NCBI GenBank assembly: GCA_039794405.1
Contig: JBDIVL010000018.1
Location: 1 to 64,000, forward strand
DNA from: JBDIVL01 sp039794405
GTDB taxonomy: Bacteria; Planctomycetota; Brocadiia; Brocadiales; Brocadiaceae
DNA: 64,000 bases
Reading direction: 5' to 3'
Position numbers and translations under genes: made by a program. The notes beneath the pieces are model-generated. The model searched no databases. It was given only the letters and a program-made list of their open reading frames with translations, and was not told where the DNA came from. This document shows, one piece after another, positions 34,861-43,970 of this stretch. The first letter of the stretch is position 1, and the number at the start of each line of letters is the position of its first letter.

Positions 34861-36573
34861 ATGGATAACGAACTTACGATAAAAATTGCTGGTGAAGCAG
34901 GCCAGGGAATGCAAACCGTAGGCGGGGCATTATGTAACGTGTTCAAGGATGCAGGATTTTATCTTTTTGCCAATCAGGATTACATGTCGAGAATACGGGG
35001 AGGTAATAATTTTTATCAAATAAGGATTTCTGATAGGCCTTTATATACACTACGTCAAAACTCCGATATTGTGGTAGCCTTAGACAAACCGAGTGTTGGT
35101 ATCCATGGAAAAAGTATATCGAAGGATGGTGTAATAATTCTGGATAGGAAGAGATTTAATATTACAGAAGAAAATTCAGCATTTTTTGATATACCGATGT
35201 ATGCCATAGCGCAAAAGACTGGAGGAAATGAGATATTTGTTAATTCAGTTGCCTGTGGTTTTTTGGCAGAGATGACTGGTACAGATTTCAATTATGTAGA
35301 TGACGTATTGAGAGCCGCATTTGTTGATAAGAAAGAAGATATTGTAAAAAAGAACATAGAAGCGGCTCAGGCAGGATATGATTTTGCCAAAAATAATTTT
35401 AAACGGGATATATTTAAAATAAAAAAGGGTAATGCAAAAAAAACTCTCTTAATGACTGCCAATGATGCAATAGGGTTAGGGGCGATTGCGGCAGGATGTA
35501 AGTTTTATTCCGCATACCCAATGACGCCTTCTACCGGACTTACAAATCTCATGGCCCATTATGCAGAGAAATTTCACATGATTGTTGAACAAGCGGAGGA
35601 TGAGATTGCAGCCATAAACATGATAATTGGGGCATCGTTTGCAGGAGTCCGATCAATGAGTGGTACTTCTGGTGGAGGGTTTGCACTCATGGTAGAAGGT
35701 TTTAGTCTTGCCGGTATGACTGAAACCCCCATTGTAATCTATGAAGGACAAAGACCGGGCCCCGCAACCGGTTTCCCAACAAGAACAGAACAATCGGATC
35801 TTGATTACCTTATTTCTGCAGGTCATGGTGAATTTGCAAGGCTTATACTCTCGCCCGGCTCAATAGAGGAGGCATTTTACCTAACCCTAAAGGCATTTAA
35901 CATGGCGGAAAAATATCAAATACCTGTGCTGATTCTGTCAGATCAGCATTTAGCCGACTCATATAGAAATATTGAGACGTTTGATTTCAATAAAGTAAAA
36001 GTGCAGAGACATATCATATCAAAAGAAGCGTCCAAAAACGTAAAGAATTATAAACGATATCAACTTACTGAATCGGGAATATCTCCACGGGCAATACCTT
36101 CGTGGATAGATGACCCTATCTATGCAGACAGCGATGAGCATACAGAAGAAGGACACATAACAGAAGATGCCGGGATACGGACGAAAATGGTAGAAAAAAG
36201 GCTTTATAAGAAGATGGCGGGCCTCTCGAAAGAGACAGAAAAGCCCGTAGCATTTGATATAAAGGGGTCTGATTGTATTCTTGTCGGTTTTGGTTCTACC
36301 TATGGTGTATTGAGGGAAGTAAAGGAGTCGATGCCGGATAAAAAAATAGGTCTTGTTCATTTGCCACAGGTCTGGCCATTTCCCGCTGAAGACATGACTG
36401 AGTTGCTAAAAGAGGCAAAAAAAATTATCGTTGTAGAAAATAATGCTGGTGCTCAGCTTGCCAGATTATTAAGGCGGGAAACTGGAATCAATGCAGACAG
36501 GTCTATCTTAAAATATGACGGCAGGCCTTTTAATTTAGACACCCTTATTCAGCAAATTGAGCAGGAGAAATAA
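34861..36573 (+). CDS. 2-oxoacid:acceptor oxidoreductase, fused gamma-alpha subunit
   Basis: A protein of about 570 residues. The N-terminal 180 residues are a gamma domain (TIKIAGEAGQGMQTVGGALC, NQDYMSRIRGGNNFYQIRIS); the rest is the alpha subunit (NDAIGLGAIAAGCKFYSAYP, EQAEDEIAAINMIIGASFAG). The ATG at 34861 after GAGGTG is preferred to one at 34849. This fused gamma-alpha layout with a separate beta is the common two-subunit ferredoxin-linked 2-oxoacid oxidoreductase (OFOR/KorAB type). The substrate is unresolved: 2-oxoglutarate or pyruvate are most likely. Confidence 0.92.
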   Translation: MDNELTIKIAGEAGQGMQTVGGALCNVFKDAGFYLFANQDYMSRIRGGNNFYQIRISDRPLYTLRQNSDIVVALDKPSVGIHGKSISKDGVIILDRKRFNITEENSAFFDIPMYAIAQKTGGNEIFVNSVACGFLAEMTGTDFNYVDDVLRAAFVDKKEDIVKKNIEAAQAGYDFAKNNFKRDIFKIKKGNAKKTLLMTANDAIGLGAIAAGCKFYSAYPMTPSTGLTNLMAHYAEKFHMIVEQAEDEIAAINMIIGASFAGVRSMSGTSGGGFALMVEGFSLAGMTETPIVIYEGQRPGPATGFPTRTEQSDLDYLISAGHGEFARLILSPGSIEEAFYLTLKAFNMAEKYQIPVLILSDQHLADSYRNIETFDFNKVKVQRHIISKEASKNVKNYKRYQLTESGISPRAIPSWIDDPIYADSDEHTEEGHITEDAGIRTKMVEKRLYKKMAGLSKETEKPVAFDIKGSDCILVGFGSTYGVLREVKESMPDKKIGLVHLPQVWPFPAEDMTELLKEAKKIIVVENNAGAQLARLLRRETGINADRSILKYDGRPFNLDTLIQQIEQEK

Positions 36574-36575
36574 TT

Positions 36576-37436
36576 ATGGTAGAAGCCAAAGACCTGAGAA
36601 GCAGCGATGAGATTGCCTGGTGTCCCGGATGTGGCAACTTCGGTATTCTCAATGCAGTAAAGAGGGCCATCACCGAACTTGGCAGAAACCCGAAAGATGT
36701 CTTATTCGTGTCAGGAATAGGCCAGGCTGCAAAATTACCACACTACATAAAATGCAATTGCTTTAATGGACTTCATGGAAGGGCAGTTCCCGTCGCTGCA
36801 GCGGCGAAAATTGCAAATCATAAGTTAACCGTAGTGGTTAGTACGGGAGATGGAGATTGTTACGGAGAGGGAGGGAATCATTTCATTCACAACATCAGAA
36901 GAAATCTGGATATAACCTTGATTATCCATAACAACCAGATATATGGCCTCACAAAAGGCCAGGCTTCACCTACTACAGACCCCGGATACGAAACAAAATT
37001 TCAACCTGAGGGCGTAATTATAGAACCTCTTTATCCTTTAGAAATGGCAATCGCAGCAGGCGCAGGATTTATTGCAAGGGGATACGCCGCAGATTTCGAA
37101 CATCTTTCCCGGTTAATAGTTGAAGGAATAAAATATAAAGGCTTTGCATTAATCGATGTATTACAGCCCTGTGTATCATTTAACAAGAAAAATACTTTTG
37201 ACTGGTATTCAAAGAGGATTTATAGAGTCAATGATGACAATTCATACAACCCGGAAGATAGACTGGCAGCATTCCAGAAATCATCCGAATGGGGAGATAA
37301 AATCCCTGTTGGAATAATCTACAAGATTGAAAAGAATACATATGAAGAAAAGACCGGGCTAAGCGAAAGGATGTCTTTGGCAGAAGAACAGATAGAAAAT
37401 GTTGATATAAGAGATATCCTGAAAGATTTTTCATAA
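36576..37436 (+). CDS. 2-oxoacid:acceptor oxidoreductase subunit beta
   Basis: A 286-residue ThDP subunit with AWCPGCGNFGILNAVKRAI, SGIGQAAKLPHY, HGRAVPVAAAAKIAN, STGDGDCYGEGGNHFIH and NNQIYGLTKGQASPTT. It starts three bases after the fused gamma-alpha gene, so the two form one enzyme. Cysteines ligate a [4Fe-4S] cluster. No ferredoxin gene is adjacent to this pair, unlike the first cluster. Confidence 0.93.
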   Translation: MVEAKDLRSSDEIAWCPGCGNFGILNAVKRAITELGRNPKDVLFVSGIGQAAKLPHYIKCNCFNGLHGRAVPVAAAAKIANHKLTVVVSTGDGDCYGEGGNHFIHNIRRNLDITLIIHNNQIYGLTKGQASPTTDPGYETKFQPEGVIIEPLYPLEMAIAAGAGFIARGYAADFEHLSRLIVEGIKYKGFALIDVLQPCVSFNKKNTFDWYSKRIYRVNDDNSYNPEDRLAAFQKSSEWGDKIPVGIIYKIEKNTYEEKTGLSERMSLAEEQIENVDIRDILKDFS

Positions 37437-37465
37437 CAGATTCTTTTCACAGGAGGTGAAGGGTA

Positions 37466-37978
37466 ATGAAAGTAGCGGTGCTTGTTGAAGACCATTATCA
37501 GGTTTTAGAGTTATGGTATCCTTACTTACGGTTGCGTGAAGAAGGCATAGAAACGATATTTGTAGGTCCAGGAATAAAAAAAGAATACAAAAGTAAAGAA
37601 GGGTATCCTGCAGAAGAAGAGCTTTCAGTAAAAAAAGCACACGTAAGTGAGTTTGACGGAGTTGTTGTACCCGGTGGATATGCCCCCGATGTTTTAAGGC
37701 GATATAAGGAGATAAATACCTTTGTAAAGGATATGTACGAGCATGGAAGGCTTGTTGCTGCAATATGCCACGCTGGCTGGGTTTTGGTCTCAGCAGGAAT
37801 ATTGAAAGGCAAAAAAGCAACTTGTTTTTATGCGATAAAAGATGACATTATCAATGCGGGTGCAGAATTTATTGATAAGGAAGTCGTCGTCGATGGTAAT
37901 CTGATCACTTCACGGAATCCTTATGATTTACCGGCATTCTGCGCTCAAATTGTAAAATTCCTAAAAGAACGCACCTAA
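37466..37978 (+). CDS. DJ-1/PfpI family protein
   Basis: A 170-residue protein with the nucleophile elbow AAICHAGWVLVSAG (Cys101-His102) and Glu15 near the active site. The family includes proteases of the PfpI type, chaperones and glyoxalase/deglycase-like enzymes; which activity applies is uncertain. An excellent AGGAGGTGA ribosome site precedes the ATG. It follows the oxidoreductase pair with a 29-bp gap and may help protect against reactive carbonyls or stress. Confidence 0.9.
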   Translation: MKVAVLVEDHYQVLELWYPYLRLREEGIETIFVGPGIKKEYKSKEGYPAEEELSVKKAHVSEFDGVVVPGGYAPDVLRRYKEINTFVKDMYEHGRLVAAICHAGWVLVSAGILKGKKATCFYAIKDDIINAGAEFIDKEVVVDGNLITSRNPYDLPAFCAQIVKFLKERT

Positions 37979-38041
37979 GTAAGATTATCTGAATTTCATA
38001 GAGAGGAATAGCCATATAAGATAAATAGAAGGAGACATTAC

Positions 38042-38242
38042 ATGGCAGGCTGGCTAATGGATTTTCTTATAATCGGTTTTGTAGTCTACTTCTTTTTAGA
38101 ATACAGAACGAGCAAGCGCTATCAACGTTATCAAAAAATTAATACCCGGGAATCAGCTTTAGATATTTTAAAAAAGCGCTATGCCCGGGGAGAAATTACC
38201 GATTTGGAATTTGAAAGGGTTAGAAAAAAAATACAAAAATAG
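38042..38242 (+). CDS. small SHOCT-domain membrane protein 1
   Basis: A 66-residue protein: one hydrophobic segment (MDFLIIGFVVYFFLEY) followed by a C-terminal short SHOCT-like helical unit (SALDILKKRYARGEITDLEF...). AAGGAG precedes the ATG. It is the first of three tandem paralogues. SHOCT domains are small helical modules found at protein ends, presumably for oligomerisation. Confidence 0.78.
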   Translation: MAGWLMDFLIIGFVVYFFLEYRTSKRYQRYQKINTRESALDILKKRYARGEITDLEFERVRKKIQK

Positions 38243-38320
38243 TTTGCAGAGAAAAGCGGTATCATAAACTTTCAGATGTTCTTGTACTATACATTCCACA
38301 GAGGAAGGAGAGATGAGATA

Positions 38321-38548
38321 ATGTTATGGTATGGACCTTTTACCTGGCTAATCTTTTTTTTAGTAATTGGCGTAGTTGTATACTTAGTTATAAGATATCG
38401 ACTTGTTGTAACTACCAGAAGTACAAGAAATGTCCTTAATGGTGATACCGGAGAATCACCTTTGGAAATCTTAGAGAAGCGCCTTGCCAGGGGTGAAATT
38501 ACCACAGAAGAATTCGAAAGAATTAAAAAAAAATTAGAAGAAACCTAA
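38321..38548 (+). CDS. small SHOCT-domain membrane protein 2
   Basis: About 75 residues starting MLWYGPFTWLIFFLVIGVVV. The start at 38321 is chosen over 38276 because it aligns with paralogue 3 and follows GGAG. The C-terminus LEILEKRLARGEITTEEFER is the SHOCT module. Closest to paralogue 3. Confidence 0.78.
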   Translation: MLWYGPFTWLIFFLVIGVVVYLVIRYRLVVTTRSTRNVLNGDTGESPLEILEKRLARGEITTEEFERIKKKLEET

Positions 38549-38773
38549 TTCCTGTGGTAAACAAAATTATCAGAATTTTAAAAAACGACATTAATGTTTT
38601 GAGGATAGAGTAGATTATTCTTGTATAAAAACTCATTCTACACCGCTGCCGTTAAGGCCGTTTTGTGAAATAATAACCGTAACGGAGGATATTGATACTT
38701 ACCAATAATCGTCCATTACTTTGGAATACCTTTCTGATGATTATTTATCCAGTCCAGTAGGAGGAAAAATTCA

Positions 38774-39016
38774 ATGTTTTGGTGGTTTGACCCATTCACT
38801 TGGTTAATTTTCTTTTTTGTAATTGGTATAGCGGTTTATTTAATTATAAAATACGAACTTGTAGTAACCTCAAGAGGCGCTCAAAAAAAACTTGGTGCCG
38901 ATACATCAGAATCCTCGAAGGAATCGGCTCTGGAGCTCTTAGAAAAACGCCTTGCCAGGGGAGAGATTACTGAAACAGAATTTGAAAAGATTAAAAAAAA
39001 ATTAGAAGAAACCTAG
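38774..39016 (+). CDS. small SHOCT-domain membrane protein 3
   Basis: An 80-residue protein, MFWWFDPFTWLIFFFVIGIA..., with the same membrane helix plus SHOCT layout (ALELLEKRLARGEITETEFE). AGGAGG precedes the ATG. It is separated from paralogue 2 by 225 bp. Three copies in a row point to tandem duplication; the function is unknown. Confidence 0.78.
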   Translation: MFWWFDPFTWLIFFFVIGIAVYLIIKYELVVTSRGAQKKLGADTSESSKESALELLEKRLARGEITETEFEKIKKKLEET

Positions 39017-39078
39017 CAGAATATTCCAGGGCCGGCTCAATCATCCTTGATTAAACCGAAACATTTTACACGTTTCCT

Positions 39079-40131
39079 ATGATGGATAAAATTACCAAAA
39101 TTTTAGGAAATAACGCCGAGTATCTCTTAAACCACACATGTACTACCATCGCAAAGGATATCCTGCATCTTCCGGGACCAGATTTTGTAGATAGAATTTT
39201 TGCTATCTCGGATAGATCAAATAGGGTTTTGAGAAGTTTACAAGCGATTTTTAGCCATGGAAGGTTAGCTAATACGGGGTACCTTTCAATACTTCCTGTG
39301 GATCAGGGCGTTGAACACTCAGCAGGCTCTGCGTTTGCCCCCAATCCACTTTATTTTGATCCTGAAAATATAATAAGGCTTGCCATTGAAGGCGGGTGTA
39401 ACGCAGTTGCTTCAACATTAGGAATTTTAGGAATTGTTTCCCGGAGACACTGCCACAAGATCCCTTTCATTATGAAAATTAATCATAATGAACTTCTTTC
39501 CTATCCCAATTCTTATGATCAAAGATTGTTTGCATCCGTTGAGCAGGCATTTGATATGGGTGCCGTAGGAGTAGGTACCACTATATATTTTGGTTCAAAA
39601 GAATCACACAGACAAATAGAAGAGATTACGGGCGTCTTTGCACATGCACATGAATTAGGTATGTTTACCGTACTTTGGTGCTATCTGCGCAATGAAAGCT
39701 TTAAGAAGAATGGTATTAATTATGAAGAATCTGCAGACTTAACAGGACAAGCAAACCACTTAGGAGTTACCATAGAAGCCGATATCATAAAGCAAAAGCA
39801 GCCAATAAATAATGGGGGATATAACGCCATTAAGTTTGGTAAAACACACCCCTTTGTTTATGAAAAATTAACCTCCGATCATCCAATAGACTTAACACGA
39901 TATCAAATTGCAAACTGCTATATGGGAAGAATTGGACTCATCAACTCCGGTGGCCCCTCCGGCGACAATGACGTACAACAAGCCGTAACGGCAGCAGTAA
40001 TAAACAAAAGAGCTGGTGGAATGGGACTCATTACCGGAAGGAAGGCATTTCAAAAACCGATGGAAGAAGGAATCGAACTGTTCCATGCCATTCAGGATGT
40101 CTATCTTGCAAAAGAGATAGATGTTGCTTAA
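39079..40131 (+). CDS. fbaB: class I fructose-bisphosphate aldolase, DhnA/FbaB type
   Basis: A 350-residue protein, the same length as Escherichia coli FbaB. GYLSILPVDQGVEHSAGSAF, EGGCNAVASTLGIL, MKINHNELLSYPN, EQAFDMGAVGVGTTIYFGS and INKRAGGMGLITGRKAF are all conserved. The enzyme forms a Schiff base with lysine (candidate in the DIIKQK block) and cleaves or forms fructose 1,6-bisphosphate in glycolysis and gluconeogenesis. Another in-frame ATG is the second codon. It is separate from its neighbours. Confidence 0.93.
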   Translation: MMDKITKILGNNAEYLLNHTCTTIAKDILHLPGPDFVDRIFAISDRSNRVLRSLQAIFSHGRLANTGYLSILPVDQGVEHSAGSAFAPNPLYFDPENIIRLAIEGGCNAVASTLGILGIVSRRHCHKIPFIMKINHNELLSYPNSYDQRLFASVEQAFDMGAVGVGTTIYFGSKESHRQIEEITGVFAHAHELGMFTVLWCYLRNESFKKNGINYEESADLTGQANHLGVTIEADIIKQKQPINNGGYNAIKFGKTHPFVYEKLTSDHPIDLTRYQIANCYMGRIGLINSGGPSGDNDVQQAVTAAVINKRAGGMGLITGRKAFQKPMEEGIELFHAIQDVYLAKEIDVA

Positions 40132-40350
40132 GTTTTTTATTTCACCCATAACCACCCCCGTTTCTCTATATACATTAGGCTAAGAATAGTATCTTCTCTC
40201 CCATAGAGCTAACTTTTATCCACAAGTAGCATTTCTGTTAAGCCTTTCCACTCCGAGGGTTTAGTCTTTAAAATGGTTTTAAACTCCTTTTCAGATACAT
40301 GAAATTCTTTTTCAGTTGCAAAAAATAAAATATATGCTATATAGCAAATA

Positions 40351-40378
40351 TTGACACAAAATAAGCTGTTAGTAATTT
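40351..40378 (+). promoter_or_regulatory. candidate promoter of the poly-Asp secreted protein gene
   Basis: TTGACA at 40351-40356 and TAATTT at 40373-40378, 16-base spacer. The -35 is exact, the -10 a weaker match. A strong AAGGAGAAG ribosome site precedes the ATG at 40416. Confidence 0.4.
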
Positions 40379-40415
40379 ATCTTTTATCAATATTACTGCA
40401 AAGGAGAAGAAGGCT

Positions 40416-41486
40416 ATGAAAAGGCGTTTTACCCTGTTAGGGTGGGTTTTGCTTGCTGCAAGTTTGCCTGCGCTAATTACTACAAATGGGTACGGTAAAG
40501 ACTTGTATGAGGCAAGTTTAACCGGTGCGTATTTAAACTCTTACGAAAGGGAAGTAGATGCAAAAATCAGCATAGACGACGAAGGTAAAGTAGAATTAAA
40601 AATAAGCGGATTGAAGTCTTATCCCGATAATAAATTTATTACTCAAAATAGCACACTCGTTATAGAAACAGAAGTCAACGATAATCCTAAAACATTTTCA
40701 GAATCGTTTGAAATTATCAGCGGATATGCTCATGAAACCTTTACCCTTGAAGGACTTAATAAAAATGACAAACTTGAAATTATTAATGTTGCGATAAAAA
40801 AAGAAACATCTCCTGATGCAACACCAACAGTAACCGCATCACCAACGGCTACGAGTTCTCCAGTTGAAACACCTACAACAATTGCATCTCCAACGCCAGT
40901 AAGTTCTCCAACAGAAACGCCTTCAGTAACCCCGTCATCGTCTCCAGCAGAGTCGTCAATGTTGGCAAGTATATTGAACAGCTCAACAGATACCGATGAT
41001 GTAATTTTAGTACCGGGTGGCTTAATGTCAAAGTCAACAACGGCAACATCGACACCAGTTGCAAGTCCTTCTCCTACACCTGAAGCATCCCCCACATCGG
41101 GAATTATTGATGTAGAAGATGTTGAGATAAAACCTGAAACCATAAACCTCAGAAGCCATGGTAAGTTTAAGGCATTTATCGAACTCCCTTCCCCCTATAG
41201 TGTTAATGACATCGTAGAGGATTCTGTTGAATGCGAAGGGGCCAGGGCCATTGACGGAAAAGTAGCTAATGAGCGATTTATTGCAACATTTAATGTACAA
41301 GATCTGGATTTGGGTCTTAATCTGAAATTTCGTAAACACCATGGAGATAAAAGAATATCAAAAGAACTTACCGTATCCGGGGAATTAAGTGATGGCTCAA
41401 AGTTCGAAGGGAAAGACAAAATAAGAATAATGAACAAGGGAAAGAGACATGATGATGATGATGATGATGACGATGATGACGATTAA
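40416..41486 (+). CDS. secreted protein with Thr/Pro/Ser-rich linker and C-terminal poly-Asp tail
   Basis: A 356-residue protein with a signal peptide (residues 1-27, ending TNGYGK). An N-terminal beta domain (about 30-130) is followed by a low-complexity linker of TPT, TASPT and SSPTETPS units (about 132-235), a second beta domain (about 236-340, ETINLRSHGKFKAFIELPSP) and a tail of His plus eleven Asp residues coded by GAT/GAC triplets. Such tails can bind calcium or surfaces, but this is inference. The second domain resembles repeats seen in envelope proteins of planctomycetes. Family not named. Confidence 0.75.
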   Translation: MKRRFTLLGWVLLAASLPALITTNGYGKDLYEASLTGAYLNSYEREVDAKISIDDEGKVELKISGLKSYPDNKFITQNSTLVIETEVNDNPKTFSESFEIISGYAHETFTLEGLNKNDKLEIINVAIKKETSPDATPTVTASPTATSSPVETPTTIASPTPVSSPTETPSVTPSSSPAESSMLASILNSSTDTDDVILVPGGLMSKSTTATSTPVASPSPTPEASPTSGIIDVEDVEIKPETINLRSHGKFKAFIELPSPYSVNDIVEDSVECEGARAIDGKVANERFIATFNVQDLDLGLNLKFRKHHGDKRISKELTVSGELSDGSKFEGKDKIRIMNKGKRHDDDDDDDDDDD

Positions 41487-41534
41487 GGAAAAATAATGAG
41501 ATATCGATCAGGGACTAGAAATATTTTAATAAAT

Positions 41535-41570
41535 AAGAGGGAGGCCATTTCGGCCTCTTTCTTATTTTTT
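41535..41570 (+). terminator. intrinsic terminator after the poly-Asp gene
   Basis: GAGGCC (41541-41546), loop ATTTC, GGCCTC (41552-41557), extendable by six weaker pairs on each side and followed by a T-rich run (TTCTTATTTTTTC). It lies about 50 bp after the stop codon. Confidence 0.85.
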
Positions 41571-41756
41571 CTTTTAGCAAAATCTCTGCATCATCTAAAA
41601 TAAGTTGCCAATGAAAATATTTTGTGCCAAGTTAGGAATGACAAAGGCCAAACTGGATGGTTTGGCAGAGACACGGCTGGAAAAGTCAAACAAAGCAGGC
41701 CATCATTTTTATTAGTGATCCGCTCTTGTTTCCTATTTCTCAAATACAATGTACTG

Positions 41757-43013
41757 TTATTTCTTACATTCGCCTAAGAGTTTTTGATAAACTGAGAATT
41801 CGCGTTGTGCTTCTTCTTTCATGCCTTTTCTCTCATAAATGATAGCTAAGCCGTAATGCGCTTTTGCAAAATTCGGATCTATTCTAATTGTCTCTTCCAG
41901 AGATTCAGCAGCGGTATCCAAAATTCTGCTTTGTGAATATGCACTACCAAGATCAAAATAAACCTCAGGGTTGTAGGGGTTTACTTCAATAGCTTTTTGC
42001 AATGAGATAATCGCCTCGTCAAGGGCCCTTTTATCAGAATAAGGATTCCCTATATTATAATGAGCTGCCGCTGCCTTTTGTACTGAAGTTATAGCTTTCA
42101 TAAGTACTTTCTTATCGGCATAGGCCTTACCGAGCCTGTAGTGGGCTTCCGCACTGTTTGGATCAAGCCTCACAACAGTACTAAACTCTTCAATGGCATC
42201 ATCAAACAATCTTTCATCAGAATAAACAATTCCGAGATTGTAATGCACCTCAGGATTTTTAGGATTAATTTCTATTGACCTTCTATAGGCATTTGCAGCA
42301 CTAGCAGTGTCCCCTTTTGCGTAATAAACCAACCCAAGGTGATAGTATGCAAGAGCATGATGGGGGTTGATATCGGTGACTTTTTTAAATTCAGCCAACG
42401 CATCATCCAGCAATTTCATATCTAAGTATAGTTGGCCTAACCCAAAATGGGCATCAGGATAACTAGGATTGATCTCAATAGCATTCTTAAATGCATAAAC
42501 CGCTTCTTCTTTTTCCCCTTCACCGGCACAAGCTACCCCTAAATTATATTGGGTTACGGCATCTTTGGGATTAATCTCTAATGCCTTTTTATACTCGATA
42601 GAGGCATTGCTAAACATTTTTGTGGATTTATAGATATCCCCTAGTTTACGATGGGCAAATTCATTACCGGGATCTAACTGTGTTACTGATTTGAGTGTAT
42701 TTATCGCCTCATCCAAAAGACCCTTTTCAGCATAAAGCAGACCAAGATGAAAGAGAGCATCTTGAAAATTCGGATCAATTTCTATCGTTTTTTTGAACTC
42801 TGTGATCGCCTCATCTGCCATGGTCCTGTTGCTGTACGCCATTCCCAGATTATAATGTGCTTCGGCTAAGCCTGGATTAATATGAATAGCTTTTTGATAT
42901 GCAGTTATAACCTCATCAGGCATATCAATCTTCGAACATCCATGTATACCACTAGAAACTAATACTGCCATCAACGTTATATCCCTGAATGGCGATACTA
43001 GATTCTTTATCAT
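41757..43013 (-). CDS. TPR-repeat protein, probable lipoprotein
   Basis: About 418 residues beginning MIKNLVSPFRDITLMAVLVS; an upstream in-frame ATG at 43028 lacks a ribosome site, while GGGGGA precedes this one. A hydrophobic segment ends in GIHGC, a weak lipobox. About eleven tetratricopeptide repeats follow, each with the AxxNLGxAYxxxGxxDEAIxxFKKAIEINP pattern. Repeats of this sort bind partner proteins. Several units vary in length (one near residues 310-325 is shortened). It is monocistronic. Confidence 0.85.
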   Translation of the reverse strand: MIKNLVSPFRDITLMAVLVSSGIHGCSKIDMPDEVITAYQKAIHINPGLAEAHYNLGMAYSNRTMADEAITEFKKTIEIDPNFQDALFHLGLLYAEKGLLDEAINTLKSVTQLDPGNEFAHRKLGDIYKSTKMFSNASIEYKKALEINPKDAVTQYNLGVACAGEGEKEEAVYAFKNAIEINPSYPDAHFGLGQLYLDMKLLDDALAEFKKVTDINPHHALAYYHLGLVYYAKGDTASAANAYRRSIEINPKNPEVHYNLGIVYSDERLFDDAIEEFSTVVRLDPNSAEAHYRLGKAYADKKVLMKAITSVQKAAAAHYNIGNPYSDKRALDEAIISLQKAIEVNPYNPEVYFDLGSAYSQSRILDTAAESLEETIRIDPNFAKAHYGLAIIYERKGMKEEAQREFSVYQKLLGECKK

Positions 43014-43140
43014 TAACAAGTCCCCCATTAAACTGTTATCGATAGTCCAATAATTTTAGGGAAATATATCAAATAGGCCGTATATTGTCAAATGTTTATT
43101 TGATAGATATTTAGACAATCCTCAAATAATTGGCAATCTA

Positions 43141-43842
43141 TTACTCCCAACCAAGCTTCCGGATTTCTTTAATCGATTTTGCAACTTCATCAGAAACCTT
43201 AGGCACTAATGATTCATCCTTGAATCTGACATTAACATGGTAGAAAACCTCATTCTTCACAATATCCCTCTCAAATCCGTAATACTGTAACACCATGGAA
43301 TTCTTTTTCAGTATCTCCAAAAGAGGTGTTAAATGAAATTCAGAACCCGATATATTTAGTTTCAGTGTTTTATATTTATCACGTTTGATTTCTCGCTCAA
43401 AAAGAGGCAGGAGTAATAATGCAATAAGAGCGAGAATGGTTGTAAGTACGGCGGGTAGATAGCAGCCGCTACCTACTGCCAAACCAATGCCCGCAACAGT
43501 CCACAGGGATGCTGCAGTCGTTAGACCTCTAACCATTGTTCTGAACCTCATAATAGTACCAGCACCTAGGAAGCCGATACCTGCTACTACCTGGGCGGCA
43601 ATTCTGGCAGGGTCGACCCTTATGATAGAGTCAGCAGCAAACATCTTATATTTTTCAAAGATATATTCAGAAACTATCATCATAAGCGTAACACCAATGC
43701 AAACGAGAATGTGCGTCCGTAACCCTGCTGGTCTTCCACGCCTTTCCCTCTCCCATCCAAGAATACCACCTAAAACAGCCGCTGTGAGAAGTTTTCCTAT
43801 AGGGTTATAAAAAATCTCCTGTATGCTTTGAAGATAAGGCAT
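43141..43842 (-). CDS. MgtC/SapB family membrane protein
   Basis: A 233-residue protein with four to five hydrophobic segments in the first 150 residues and the family block LGGILGWERERRGRPAGLRT followed by RVDPARIAAQVVAGIGFLGAG. The C-terminal ACT-like soluble domain (about 155-233) is present. MgtC proteins are linked to growth in low magnesium and to inhibition of ATP synthase; the role here is unknown. AAGGAG precedes the ATG. Confidence 0.92.
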   Translation of the reverse strand: MPYLQSIQEIFYNPIGKLLTAAVLGGILGWERERRGRPAGLRTHILVCIGVTLMMIVSEYIFEKYKMFAADSIIRVDPARIAAQVVAGIGFLGAGTIMRFRTMVRGLTTAASLWTVAGIGLAVGSGCYLPAVLTTILALIALLLLPLFEREIKRDKYKTLKLNISGSEFHLTPLLEILKKNSMVLQYYGFERDIVKNEVFYHVNVRFKDESLVPKVSDEVAKSIKEIRKLGWE

Positions 43843-43970
43843 ATTTACTCCTTATGAAAGAAATTATATTCTTTACTTTACATAGTATGTATGGTATCAA
43901 ATTATCCTATTTTGTTATTGTTGATCTCAACGTAATCGCACAAATCTGATGATATTAAAGAACCTTGAAA

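Noticed and set aside
40730..41143. Minus-strand 137-codon frame over the Thr/Pro linker
   Set aside because: It arises from the low-complexity coding repeat; no start context or homology features.
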